NCBI RefSeq assembly: GCF_000565015.1
Contig: NZ_JDFF01000011.1
Location: 62,001-126,000, forward strand
Source: Porphyromonas catoniae ATCC 51270
Lineage (GTDB): Bacteria > Bacteroidota > Bacteroidia > Bacteroidales > Porphyromonadaceae
Reading direction: 5' to 3'
Length of the DNA stretch: 64,000 nt
A program made the position numbers and the translations under genes. Below, piece after piece: positions 17,104 to 26,341 of the stretch. Under the pieces are notes generated by a model, which worked only from the letters and a program-made list of their open reading frames with translations, made no database searches and was not told the DNA's origin. Within the stretch, counting starts at the first letter, position 1. Every line of letters starts with the position of its first letter.

Positions 17104-20100
17104 TTAGAACTTTAGGTTAAGTCCAAGAGAGAACTTACGGTTAAGGGGATACATCTCTCCCGTATCCTTCCCTGTGTAGGGATTGACAATCTCAGGATCG
17201 AGGCCCGAGTAATTGGTCAGCAGGAAGAGGTTTTCTCCAGAGAGGTAGATACGAGCATCCTTCAGACGGAAGCGCTTCACCCAGTTTGCAGGGAGGCTGT
17301 AGGAGAGGGAGAGTTGCTTGAGGCGAAGGTAGCTGACTGTCTCTATGTTGCTATCTATATCACCATCGAACTGTCCGATGTAGCCACTATCAGCAAAGTC
17401 CAGTGAAGGGAACTGGGTCTTGTCTCCTGGCTTCTTCCAGAACGTTGCCTTGTTGAAGTCATTCATCACGACACCGAACTTCTGGTTGAAGTTGAAGGCG
17501 CCATTCTTAACCATGTTCATCATCTTACGACCAAGGGTGTAAGTGAAGAGCACATTCAGCGTGAAGTCCTTGTAGGTAATCTGGTTGGTGATCCCCCCAT
17601 AGGCTTGGGGAAGGGCACTACCAGCGTAGTACATGTCCTTACTATCGATGCGTCCATCACCATTCTGATCCTTGATCTTACGTCCCCCTACACGCAGTGG
17701 ATAGTTTTCGTTCTGGAAGTAGAGTGGGTTACGCTTACCAAGCTGGTTGTAGTAATAAGGGATCTCAGACTCATCCTGCACGAGACCTTCATCCTTGTAG
17801 GTATAGATCCCATAGATAGGACGACCCAGTACCTTATCATCGAGGTCGGTATCTCCGTAGGATTTCCTGAAGAGGTTCCAGTTGCGAGCTATATTGAAGC
17901 GTAGCATCCAAGAGAAGTCTTTCCTCTTGATGATGTCTGCTGACAGGTCAAGCTCAAGCCCTTCGTTAGAGATAGCGGAGGTGTTAGCCCAAGTCTTCTT
18001 GGCTCTGAAGAAGTTCCCAGGGGTAGGAATCTGCATCAAGAGGTCATAGGAATACTTGTAGTAGTAGTCAAGCTTTAGCTTCACTCTATAGTTGAATAAA
18101 TCCATATCCAACCCTAGGTCATACTGGTCACTCTTCTCCCATGTCAAGCGACTATTGGCCATGGAGCTGGGGATAAGCCCAGCCTCTCCGAGGTGGGTGT
18201 TACTCTCCTCCATCAAGCCATGTGCGAGGTAGGCTTCCTGAAACTTCTGTCCGGACTTACCCCACGAAGCACGAAGTTTCCCGAAGCTAAGGAACCAGAG
18301 GTCTTTCATAAAGCTCTCCTCACTGAACGCCCAAGCAAGTCCCACAGAAGGGAAGGGTGCCCAGCGCACATCACTGCCGAAGACAGACGAACCGTCATAG
18401 CGGATCGAGGCCTCAGCTAGATACTTCTTCTTGTAGTTGTATGACACGCGAGCTAGATAGCTGAGCATGGCCTGCTCCTCACGGTTTGTTTTCACAGACT
18501 GCAGTGCCTCTGTGATACCCTGTGTAGTGCGGAGCTTAGGCCATCCTTCTCCGATTTCACGGATGCGGTTTGTTGGTCCTCCTTGCGCACGTCCCTCCAT
18601 GCTCTCCAGCAGGTCATAGTTATAGGTTACGCCAGCCATGAGGTCGAAGTTATGGGTATTCTTCAGATTGAACCGGTAGGAAAGGATGTTCTCCCACTGG
18701 ATCATCGCCATCATGGAGCGAGCAGACTCTACAGAAGAGAGCTTATTATAATTGAGATAGGAAGGCTTGAAGATATGGTTATTGCTGTAATACACATCTC
18801 CAGAAGCCGAAGTGGAGAACTTAAGGTTACGGATAAACTCGTAGTCCAGCCCCACACTCAGACGAGCGTTGAACATCACATTGCGTGCCTTTGTATCTCG
18901 TATCTTCCGTAGTGTCTCCTCCTCTGCTGCCGATCCCTTACCAGGCATGACAGTAGGTGCTTCCTTAGGGTCTACAGCTAGCCCCTGCAGCTTCGCACCA
19001 TTGGCTGCATCTTGGTTATTATAGGCTAGGTTCAGACGAGTGAAGGCATTTAACTTCGGTGCTAGGCGTAGATCTAGGTTTGAGAGGAAGGTAGCCCGCT
19101 TAAACCCTGAATTGATTTGTATGCCTCGCTCATCGTAGTAGCCTGCGCTGACGAGGTAGCGGACGTTGTCATTCCCTCCCGAGGCATAGAGGTCAGCATT
19201 GGTGACCTTACCTACCTGGAAGATGTACTTCCACCAGTTCGTATCGTTGTTGTAGAATGAGTTCAGGGAGTCTTGTACTGAGGCAGGAGGGAGTTGGTCT
19301 GCAGATAGGACATTCCCATTACCCCAGAAGTAGTCGTACGACCCATCGTTGCTTGGCCCCCAGCCGTAGGAGTTCGCATAGCCCTTGGGGAAGACTGATT
19401 GGTCTGTACGCCAATCGTAGTGTCCGGTCCTCTGGTGCTGTGCTAGTAGGTAATGCACTCTACGCTCACCATGCCCCCTCATCTGAAGGGGAGTAGCTGG
19501 TAGGAAAGAGATCGACTGAGAGAAGTTGACACCAAACTCAGGTTTACCCGACTTCCCCTTCTTCGTTGTGATGAGGATGACCCCATTACCAGAGCGCGAA
19601 CCATAGAGCGAGGCAGAGGCAGCATCCTTCAGCACTTCTACTGATTCGATTGTCGAAGGGTCAATCCCTGCTAGAGCATTGATCCCCCCGGATACATCCG
19701 AAGGTAGCTTCGCAAGGGGCACACCATCTACAACGAAAAGAGGGCTACCATCATTCACTCCCTGCGTGTTGAGCGAACTGATACCTCGGATATTGATCTG
19801 CGTACCACGTCCACCAGGAGAGCCAGACTGGTTCGTCACCTCTAGCCCAGAGAGCTGTCCCTGAAGAAGCGTTTCAACTGAGGGGGCTGGTGCGTCCTTC
19901 AGCTGATCAGCCTTGATGGAGCTCACGGCACCGACTAGCTCACGAGTATTGCGGCGTCCATAGGCAATCACCGCTACCTCTCCTAGTTGCTTTACATTTT
20001 CCTTGATCGTGGCATCGACAGGTTTATTAGCCTCAAAGTGTACCGTAGCACTAAAGTACCCTACACTCGAAATCTCTAGCTCACCCGAGGGGAGGTCGGT

Positions 20101-20574
20101 AGTGATCGCAAAGCGACCCTCTGCGTCCGTCGTTCCTCCGAGCTTAGTGCCCTTGATGCGGACGTTTGCCCCGAACACGGGTGCACCTAGAGCGTCCTTC
20201 ACGACCCCCGTAATCTTACTTTTCCCCTGTGGGGCTTGCTGGAGGCGGAAGACACGTATCGTCTTGCCGTTAATGCTGTAAGTGAAAGGTGTGCCTTTGA
20301 GAATACCGGCTATAGCCTTCTCAGGGCTTACCTCATCGAAGGAGACGGTAGCCTTATAGCCCCCCGTCTTAACCTCGGGTTCATAGTCGATTCGATACCC
20401 ACTTTGTCGGGCAATGAAATCGAGGATACTCGAGAGATCTTTGTCCTTGAAGGACACCGAGATCGTCTCGTGTGGTGTCTGCGCAAAGGTTTCTGTAGGT
20501 TCAGCCAGTGTGAGGGCTAGACCACAGAGCAGTACCCCAGCGAAGGATTGGATGGTTCTTCGTCTGTGTCTCAT
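17104..20574 (-). CDS. SusC/RagA-family TonB-dependent transporter with STN domain
   Basis: A 1156-residue outer-membrane transporter. After a signal peptide ending ETFAQ comes an STN (secretin/TonB short N-terminal) domain at about 37-110 (SFKDKDLSSILDFIARQSGY), then a carboxypeptidase-regulatory-like beta-sandwich (GVVKDALGAPVFGANVRIKG, about 120-200). The plug follows, with the SusC box NIRGISSLNTQG and PLFVVDGVPL. A 22-strand barrel ends in SLGLNLKF with a terminal Phe. An STN domain in this family normally talks to a FecR-type anti-sigma factor, yet no ECF sigma or FecR gene is adjacent. It is the first gene of the operon, with a -7 element upstream and a 23-nt array in the promoter-side gap. 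Confidence 0.95.
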   Translation of the reverse strand: MRHRRRTIQSFAGVLLCGLALTLAEPTETFAQTPHETISVSFKDKDLSSILDFIARQSGYRIDYEPEVKTGGYKATVSFDEVSPEKAIAGILKGTPFTYSINGKTIRVFRLQQAPQGKSKITGVVKDALGAPVFGANVRIKGTKLGGTTDAEGRFAITTDLPSGELEISSVGYFSATVHFEANKPVDATIKENVKQLGEVAVIAYGRRNTRELVGAVSSIKADQLKDAPAPSVETLLQGQLSGLEVTNQSGSPGGRGTQINIRGISSLNTQGVNDGSPLFVVDGVPLAKLPSDVSGGINALAGIDPSTIESVEVLKDAASASLYGSRSGNGVILITTKKGKSGKPEFGVNFSQSISFLPATPLQMRGHGERRVHYLLAQHQRTGHYDWRTDQSVFPKGYANSYGWGPSNDGSYDYFWGNGNVLSADQLPPASVQDSLNSFYNNDTNWWKYIFQVGKVTNADLYASGGNDNVRYLVSAGYYDERGIQINSGFKRATFLSNLDLRLAPKLNAFTRLNLAYNNQDAANGAKLQGLAVDPKEAPTVMPGKGSAAEEETLRKIRDTKARNVMFNARLSVGLDYEFIRNLKFSTSASGDVYYSNNHIFKPSYLNYNKLSSVESARSMMAMIQWENILSYRFNLKNTHNFDLMAGVTYNYDLLESMEGRAQGGPTNRIREIGEGWPKLRTTQGITEALQSVKTNREEQAMLSYLARVSYNYKKKYLAEASIRYDGSSVFGSDVRWAPFPSVGLAWAFSEESFMKDLWFLSFGKLRASWGKSGQKFQEAYLAHGLMEESNTHLGEAGLIPSSMANSRLTWEKSDQYDLGLDMDLFNYRVKLKLDYYYKYSYDLLMQIPTPGNFFRAKKTWANTSAISNEGLELDLSADIIKRKDFSWMLRFNIARNWNLFRKSYGDTDLDDKVLGRPIYGIYTYKDEGLVQDESEIPYYYNQLGKRNPLYFQNENYPLRVGGRKIKDQNGDGRIDSKDMYYAGSALPQAYGGITNQITYKDFTLNVLFTYTLGRKMMNMVKNGAFNFNQKFGVVMNDFNKATFWKKPGDKTQFPSLDFADSGYIGQFDGDIDSNIETVSYLRLKQLSLSYSLPANWVKRFRLKDARIYLSGENLFLLTNYSGLDPEIVNPYTGKDTGEMYPLNRKFSLGLNLKF

Positions 20575-20689
20575 TAGGGTGTAGTTTATCTTGTCATTCT
20601 ATTTATCTCGTTCACTCAACAGCCGATGCGAAGCATGTCCTCAAGGCGTATACACAGTAGACTCTCTTAGATAACGCTCAGCACAGCCA

Positions 20690-20697
20690 CAAAGATA
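20690..20697 (-). promoter_or_regulatory. -7 element of the susC operon
   Basis: TATCTTTG on the minus strand, 116 nt before the start codon. The surrounding 18 nt (20690-20707) are identical to the yceD promoter at 28259-28276. Confidence 0.55.
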
Positions 20698-20760
20698 CAC
20701 AAAAGCCTAAGGTAGAGTATAGGGTACTCTTTTGCCCATACTCCCCACCCTCTTCAACTA

Positions 20761-20869
20761 GGTATCGAGGGTACCTCAAGACAGGTTACGGGGATACCTC
20801 AAGAGAGGTTACGGGGGTACCTCAAGAGGGTTTCCCTCGATACCTCTCAGGGGGGTATCGAGCTAGTGT
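20761..20869. repeat. Palindromic 23-nt tandem array, family B, copy 1
   Basis: Five units start at 20761, 20784, 20807, 20830 and 20853, exactly 23 nt apart. The 17-nt unit resembles GGTTACGGGGATACCTC, an imperfect palindrome, with 6-nt spacers (aagaca, aagaga, aagagg). Unit 4 has the inverted, C-rich centre. It occupies the middle of the 469-bp divergent gap between susC and the lipoprotein gene at 21044; the remainder of the gap holds one promoter element for each gene. Confidence 0.88.
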
Positions 20870-20986
20870 AGCTTAGCAGCACCAGCAAATTTAGACAATT
20901 TAGTAGACCATACATCTCTGTCCCTCCACTCCTATCATCACAAGGCTCATATCACACATTATGCACTCTATTTCCCTCAGATGCTG

Positions 20987-20994
20987 TACCTTTG
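20987..20994 (+). promoter_or_regulatory. -7 element of the lipoprotein gene at 21044
   Basis: TACCTTTG fits TAnnTTTG, 49 nt before the ATG at 21044. It lies inside the longer frame that opens at 20981, which supports the later start. Confidence 0.55.
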
Positions 20995-21043
20995 CACCGA
21001 GAAGAGAAACACTCCTCTCTATTCACAAACTCCAATTTATAAG

Positions 21044-22153
21044 ATGAAATCACATCTACACCTACAGGTGCGAGGTCTCCTTGTGCTTACGCTCGCCCTA
21101 GGTCTAGTAACCTCAGGTTGTCGTAGCAAGAACAATGACGACGCCGAGCGAGCCAAGCGAGAACAACTCCGTAGAGAGGCTGAAGCAAAGAAGCGAGAAG
21201 AAGAGGCCAAGCGAGCCAACAGCATCATCACAAACAACGTCATCAAGCAGATAAAGCTCGCAGCTTCCTTCGGCTTGAGATTTGGGGCTAATGCACCCTA
21301 CAACATTGGCTTCCTTCCTGCAGAGCCTGCAGGCATGGGTACCCTACAAACTCAACCTGAATACATCTATATGGGTATCCCCTCAAACCTAAAGGATAAG
21401 GCGATTGACCTCTCCCAAGGAGATGCAACCACCAACACATGGACAATAATGTATCGAGGAGATGCCTCATCAGAGGCAAAGGTCTTCGGACATAACGGGA
21501 ACACCACAGCTAAGAAAGGTAGTACCCTCACTTTCTCTGTCAAGGATCCTTGGAAAAATATCTTTGAGGTAAAACTACACCTCGTCTTCGAAGGTACAGA
21601 CAAGAAGGAGCAGGTAGTGGATGTAAACTACCTAGGTTCGTTCAAGGTCGGAGGAGATGGTTTCCTTCCCTTCGATGACCTGAGAGAGTATAAGGAGGTA
21701 GAGCCTCAGAGCCTCAACTACGACACAGCGAACGTAAAGTCCAGCCTCATCTCTAAGCTGGCAAAGAGCAAGAAGCTCACCGAGCTCATCCTACTGCCTG
21801 CAGCACCAACCCAAGACAATTTCGACAAGCTCCCTGAGGGACTTGCCATCCGTCTTCCAGAGTCTCTCCTGGGGACAGACATCTCACTTACCGTCGATAA
21901 CACCACGGAGCAAGCTCAAGAGAAGGGTTGGGCAATCACCTTCATAAAGGATGGGAAAAAGAGGGAGTTCTTTGGTAACCCTCTACTGCCTAAGCTACTT
22001 GAGGGCAGTAAGCTCCGTGTCGATGTACTCGGCGAAAATAAGTACAAGGTCACGGGAACGCTTATCTTCCATCACACTACGAAGCTCTATACCCTCACCT
22101 GCGCCTACGAAGGTACCTTCACGGAGGTGCCCGCAGCAAGCAAGCTGAAGTAA
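21044..22153 (+). CDS. Lipoprotein of unknown function with charged coiled coil
   Basis: A 369-residue predicted lipoprotein. MKSHLHLQVRGLLVLTLALGLVTSGC carries the lipobox; the frame is open from 20981, but that extension lacks a signal and covers a promoter element. After the cysteine, about 35 residues are almost entirely Arg, Lys, Glu and Ala (ERAKREQLRREAEAKKREEE), a strong single-helix or coiled-coil stalk. The rest is rich in short beta strands with PLLPKLLEGSKLRVDVLG near the end. I do not recognise a family. It has its own promoter and a strong terminator, so it is monocistronic. The stalk suggests a surface or periplasmic spacer, which is inference. Confidence 0.7.
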   Translation: MKSHLHLQVRGLLVLTLALGLVTSGCRSKNNDDAERAKREQLRREAEAKKREEEAKRANSIITNNVIKQIKLAASFGLRFGANAPYNIGFLPAEPAGMGTLQTQPEYIYMGIPSNLKDKAIDLSQGDATTNTWTIMYRGDASSEAKVFGHNGNTTAKKGSTLTFSVKDPWKNIFEVKLHLVFEGTDKKEQVVDVNYLGSFKVGGDGFLPFDDLREYKEVEPQSLNYDTANVKSSLISKLAKSKKLTELILLPAAPTQDNFDKLPEGLAIRLPESLLGTDISLTVDNTTEQAQEKGWAITFIKDGKKREFFGNPLLPKLLEGSKLRVDVLGENKYKVTGTLIFHHTTKLYTLTCAYEGTFTEVPAASKLK

Positions 22154-22221
22154 CTTTCCCCTAGAGAGCGAGCCACGTCGTGTGCCTCTGCACTGATACC
22201 GGCTCGGACGCTCCATCAAAT

Positions 22222-22261
22222 AAAGCCCCCCACTGACGTAGTTTCGTCAGTGGGGGGCTTT
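22222..22261. terminator. Bidirectional terminator at 22.2 kb
   Basis: A perfect 17-bp GC-rich stem (22222-22238 with 22245-22261) and a 6-nt loop, followed by T residues. It lies between two convergent genes. Confidence 0.9.
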
Positions 22262-22292
22262 GTTTACTCTAAGGGATGGTGTGCCGTGGACG

Positions 22293-23783
22293 CTACTTTG
22301 AGAAGCGGGTAACAAGTTCAGCAAAGGCCGTGCGAAAATTCGTGAGGTCTTCGGTGAGTATCTCTGCCAGTTCCTCATCTTTCATACTACGGATTTGCCA
22401 CGTCGTCTTGTCTGGGATGCGCTCTTTCCCAAAGAGGAGGTCTGCAAAGATCTCCCCCTGGAGTTTACAGCTAATCCACCCTGCACCAGAGGGCATGAAG
22501 CTGAAGTCTGCCTCTCGCCACTCAATCCTATCTAGCTCTTTAAAGAATAGGCTCTTGCGCCGGACATGATAGATACATTTATTGGTGAAGATATGCCGCC
22601 TAGCATACATAAATGGGACTTCGTCTGCCTCAAAGGCTATCTTCATCTTACGCTGCCACTTCGTCAGCGGTGACCAGAAATTGTAGTCACACCCTTCGTC
22701 ATCTTGAGGGAAGACAAACTCCCGAGTAAGCCCTTCTTCCTTCAGGTAATATGCCAGACCAGAGGCTCGTGCAGGACGGAGGAAGCACTCCTCTGCCAGC
22801 TGCAGAGCCCTCCCCTCTAGCTCTAGAGTAACACCTCGTTTACTTAGGTAGGCTCTGCGCTCATCGAGCTGTGCACGAGCCTTCCTACCCAACTCCTCCT
22901 CTGCCTTAGTATCAACAAGCGGTGCGAGTAGAGCCTTCAGAGCCTCAATATCACTACCTTCCCACAGGCCAAAGAGCTTGAAGGGCGTAGCCTGCATGGA
23001 GGCGAGTCCATAGATCCCGAGGGTATAGTCTTTGGCCTCGATGATGTACTTACCCTTAGCCCCAGAGCCATAGGCTTGCCAAGCCTTCCCAACGATTGCG
23101 CTGGCCCAGAAGGCATTCCACGAACTAAAGAGTCGCTCAGCATGCCCCCCGACATGCTCTAGAAGTTCCCCTGCCTCATCCTCGCTCAGATAGCCTACAT
23201 TACCTGCAGAAGCGATGATATCTACCATACGAGAGTAATTGAAGGCAAGGAAGGGAAGCCCCTCAGAGGCTACAAGGAACGTCTGATATTCCTCGAAGAA
23301 GTCTAGGAGCTTCTCCCCCTGCTTACTCTCTGGAGTCAGCAGGCTACGTAGCTCATTACCTACTGCCACAACGAGGGATACGGGCTGTGAGCCATCCATG
23401 ATGACAGGTATCTCACCCTCGTGAAAATGCTCTAGGGTCTTCTTGATCCCAGCCGTCGGAGCATACTTCTCTAGCGCCCTCCCTCGGAGTCCCTCAGACC
23501 TTAGCTCTTTACCATACTCACGATACATCTCAAAGAGGATGGAGTATGCAGGTAGTACCACATAGCTCTCTTCATCGAGATCGCGTAAGATCTCTAGCGT
23601 AGTCTCCGCACTACGTACACCGTAGTTACTACGCAGAGCTTCCACAATCTGATCCTTAAACCGCAGGAGGTAAGCAGGAGCCGTCTCTAGCAGATCCTGG
23701 GCAATTGCCTCGGGGTTAAGCACCGTACGCATGAAGGGCTGGTAACGATACACGCTACTCAGTAGGGTATATTTGCTTTGCAT
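22293..23783 (-). CDS. DUF1266-like protein
   Basis: A 496-residue protein with no signal peptide or membrane helix, so probably cytoplasmic. Residues about 195-260 (MVDIIASAGNVGYLSEDEAG, then LFSSWNAFWASAIVGKAW) have the layout of DUF1266 proteins: a helix, GYLSEEEA, a helix, then SW. The C-terminal 90 residues (ARRHIFTNKCIYHVRR, IEWREADFSF) alternate strands like a PH-type small domain. The first 190 residues are helical and unrecognised. It is a single leftward gene between a terminator and a 23-nt array. Function is unknown, and the DUF1266 match is from memory of the pattern only. Confidence 0.6.
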   Translation of the reverse strand: MQSKYTLLSSVYRYQPFMRTVLNPEAIAQDLLETAPAYLLRFKDQIVEALRSNYGVRSAETTLEILRDLDEESYVVLPAYSILFEMYREYGKELRSEGLRGRALEKYAPTAGIKKTLEHFHEGEIPVIMDGSQPVSLVVAVGNELRSLLTPESKQGEKLLDFFEEYQTFLVASEGLPFLAFNYSRMVDIIASAGNVGYLSEDEAGELLEHVGGHAERLFSSWNAFWASAIVGKAWQAYGSGAKGKYIIEAKDYTLGIYGLASMQATPFKLFGLWEGSDIEALKALLAPLVDTKAEEELGRKARAQLDERRAYLSKRGVTLELEGRALQLAEECFLRPARASGLAYYLKEEGLTREFVFPQDDEGCDYNFWSPLTKWQRKMKIAFEADEVPFMYARRHIFTNKCIYHVRRKSLFFKELDRIEWREADFSFMPSGAGWISCKLQGEIFADLLFGKERIPDKTTWQIRSMKDEELAEILTEDLTNFRTAFAELVTRFSK

Positions 23784-23843
23784 GGGATGGGTAAATAGTA
23801 AATGGGAGTAAGTGAATCGAGGCTTACAGCTAAGCTCAATATA

Positions 23844-23952
23844 GTTTACCGGGATACCCCTTGGGAGGTATCAGGGGTAACTCCCAGGAGGTTACGGGGT
23901 AAACGATCAGGAGGTTACGAGGGAACCTCTGGAGAGGTTTACAGGAAACCCC
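23844..23952. repeat. Palindromic 23-nt tandem array, family B, copy 2
   Basis: Five units start at 23844, 23867, 23890, 23913 and 23936, exactly 23 nt apart, with GGTTACGGGG-type cores and 6-nt spacers ending in GGA or AGA. It fills about half of the 215-bp gap between der (23999) and the DUF1266-like gene (23783), two genes that read in the same direction. Confidence 0.88.
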
Positions 23953-23998
23953 AACAACACACAACAAGGCTCATGAGTAGAGAGAAACAGCCTCGCGA

Positions 23999-25309
23999 CT
24001 ACTTCTCTCTAATGAATATATTGATGGGTGTACCAGAGAAGTCCCAATGTGCCCGTATCTGATTCTCGAGGAAACGTTTATAGGGCTCCTTAACCCACTG
24101 AGGGAGGTTGGCAAAGAAGGCAAAGCTAGGCACCGCTGTCGGGAGCTGCATGACATACTTGATCTTGATGTACTTACCCTTGGTCGCAGGTGGAGGCGTA
24201 GCCTCGATGATGGGGAGCATGACCTCATTGAGCTGGTGTGTGGGAATCCGCTTACTACGTCGCTCGTAGACCTGCTGTACCTCCTCGAGGACTTTGAAGA
24301 TACGCTGTTTGGTCAGAGCCGAGATGAAGATAATGGGGAAGTCCGTAAAGGGAGCGAGTCGCTCACGAATAGCTCTCTCAAAGGTCTTAATCACCGTATT
24401 GCTTTTCTCCTCTACCAAATCCCACTTATTGACGCAGACAATGAGTCCCTTGCTGTTCTTCTGAATAAGTGAGAAGATATTCAGGTCTTGGCTCTCTATC
24501 CCTCGGGTAGCATCCAGCATAAGCACGCAGACGTCAGCATTCTCAATAGCACGGATGGAGCGAAGGACAGAGTAGTACTCTAGATCCTCGTTCACTTTAC
24601 CCTTCTTACGGATACCTGCAGTATCGACAAGGTAAAAGTTCATACCAAACTTAGAGTAATGCGTATAGATAGAGTCTCGTGTAGTGCCAGCTATGTTGGT
24701 CACAATGTTCCGCTCCTCTCCTATAAAAGCGTTGATGAGGGAGGACTTACCTGCGTTGGGACGTCCTACGATAGCAATGCGCGGAGCATCTAGGGGTTCA
24801 TCCTCAGCCTCTCCCTCTGGTAGATGACTAACGATAGCATCAAGGAGGTCTCCCGTCCCACTGCCATTGACTGCAGAGATGGGCATAGGATCACCCAAAC
24901 CGAAAGCATAGAACTCCGCTGCAGCATAATGCTGTGTATAGTTATCGGCCTTATTGGCAACTAGGAGTACGGGCTTCTTTGTCCTGCGGAGCTTCGATGC
25001 TACTTCGTCATCAAGGTCTGTCGTACCACCCTCGATATCAACAACGAAGAGGATCACATCAGCTTCCTCCATAGCGATCTCAACCTGCTTATTGATCTCG
25101 CCCTCGAAGACATCCTCACTCCCTACAACCCATCCGCCTGTATCGACGATCGAGAACTCTCGGTCAAGCCAAGTGACCTTCCCATACTGCCTGTCTCGTG
25201 TCGTACCTGACTCCTCGCTGACGATTGCCCCACGCGTCTGGGTCAGTCTGTTGAAGAGAGTGGACTTACCCACATTCGGACGTCCAACGATGGCTACTAG
25301 ATGACTCAT
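23999..25309 (-). CDS. der: Ribosome-assembly GTPase Der
   Basis: Essential double GTPase for 50S ribosome maturation, 436 residues. The first G domain has [13 protein letters not shown] and NKAD; the second has [13 protein letters not shown] and NKWD. A KH-like C-terminal domain follows ([19 protein letters not shown], then [17 protein letters not shown]). The start [15 protein letters not shown] is unambiguous. It lies 36 nt downstream of era and is almost surely in the same transcript, an order also found in other Bacteroidales. Confidence 0.97.
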   Translation of the reverse strand: MSHLVAIVGRPNVGKSTLFNRLTQTRGAIVSEESGTTRDRQYGKVTWLDREFSIVDTGGWVVGSEDVFEGEINKQVEIAMEEADVILFVVDIEGGTTDLDDEVASKLRRTKKPVLLVANKADNYTQHYAAAEFYAFGLGDPMPISAVNGSGTGDLLDAIVSHLPEGEAEDEPLDAPRIAIVGRPNAGKSSLINAFIGEERNIVTNIAGTTRDSIYTHYSKFGMNFYLVDTAGIRKKGKVNEDLEYYSVLRSIRAIENADVCVLMLDATRGIESQDLNIFSLIQKNSKGLIVCVNKWDLVEEKSNTVIKTFERAIRERLAPFTDFPIIFISALTKQRIFKVLEEVQQVYERRSKRIPTHQLNEVMLPIIEATPPPATKGKYIKIKYVMQLPTAVPSFAFFANLPQWVKEPYKRFLENQIRAHWDFSGTPINIFIREK

Positions 25310-25345
25310 ATTCTATTTCTATCTATTGTTTGGGTAGGGATGTGC

Positions 25346-26251
25346 CTAGTCTAGGCGGTAGCCATAGGCACGAAGTAGGTTATCTCTATTGCGCCAGTCC
25401 TTCTCGACCTTCACAAAGAGCTCCAGGAAGATACGCTTGTCAAAGAACCGCTCCATATCTCGGCGAGCCATCGTACCTACTTTCTTCAGTGCTGCCCCCT
25501 TATGCCCGATAATGATGCCCTTTTGGCTCTCTCGCTCCGCTACAATTAGTGCTTGGATATGAATGCGGTCTACCTCTTCCCTAAAGGTCTCTACCACCAC
25601 TTCCACAGAGTAGGGTATCTCTTTTTGATAATAGAGGAGTACCTTCTCACGGATAATCTCTGTCACGAAAAAGCGAGCAGGCTTATCGGTTAAAGCATCC
25701 TTATCGAAGTAGGGAGGAGAGGGAGGAATGAGCGATTCAATTCGCCGACGGAGTGCCTCGACATTGAAGTTATTTAGCGCTGATAGTGGGATAATCTCTG
25801 CCTCGGGAAGCTCCTTATGCCACCGCTCTACAAGGGCAACAAGTGCCTCCTCATTCGTCAGATCGACCTTATTGATGATTAGAATCAGTGGACACTTAAT
25901 CCCCCGCACACGATTCAGGAAAAACTCATTCTTGTCTGCGGTCTCCACCGTATCTGTTACATACAGTAACACATCTGCATCTCCGAGGGCAGATTCAGAG
26001 AACTCCAGCATGCTCTCCTGCAGCTTATAGCTCGGACGTAGTACTCCGGGGGTATCGCTGTATACGATCTGTAGCTCAGGGGTATTGACAATACCCATAA
26101 TGCGATGCCTCGTAGTCTGTGCCTTAGAGGTGATGATGGAGACACGCTCACCCACGAGGAGATTCATCAGGGTAGACTTCCCGACGTTGGGGTTACCTAC
26201 GATATTGACGAAGCCCGAGCGGTGCTGGGGACTTACTGATACTTCGCTCAT
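25346..26251 (-). CDS. era: GTPase Era
   Basis: A GTPase that binds the 3' end of 16S rRNA during 30S assembly. The chosen start MSEVSVSPQHRSGF gives 301 residues, the normal length; the frame is open for another 24 codons, but that part covers the fabH terminator hairpin. Motifs are GNPNVGKST, SDTPG, NKVD and SALN, and the C-terminal KH domain has GIIIGHKGAALKKVG followed by FVKVEKDWRNRDN. It precedes der. Confidence 0.97.
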   Translation of the reverse strand: MSEVSVSPQHRSGFVNIVGNPNVGKSTLMNLLVGERVSIITSKAQTTRHRIMGIVNTPELQIVYSDTPGVLRPSYKLQESMLEFSESALGDADVLLYVTDTVETADKNEFFLNRVRGIKCPLILIINKVDLTNEEALVALVERWHKELPEAEIIPLSALNNFNVEALRRRIESLIPPSPPYFDKDALTDKPARFFVTEIIREKVLLYYQKEIPYSVEVVVETFREEVDRIHIQALIVAERESQKGIIIGHKGAALKKVGTMARRDMERFFDKRIFLELFVKVEKDWRNRDNLLRAYGYRLD

Positions 26252-26284
26252 CCGAGTGCTAAGTGTAGGGGTGGGATAGAAAAG

Positions 26285-26330
26285 GGAGACCTTGCCTGCC
26301 CGCACACGGAGGGGGACAGGCAAGGTCTCC
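26285..26330 (-). terminator. Terminator after fabH
   Basis: A perfect 14-bp stem (26285-26298 with 26317-26330) and an 18-nt loop. On the minus strand it is followed by CTTTTCT. It lies between fabH and the chosen era start. Confidence 0.8.
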
Positions 26331-26341
26331 TAGAGGGTGAC

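Noticed and set aside
26252-26323. N-terminal extension of Era
   Set aside because: It is encoded by the fabH terminator hairpin and would exceed the normal Era length.
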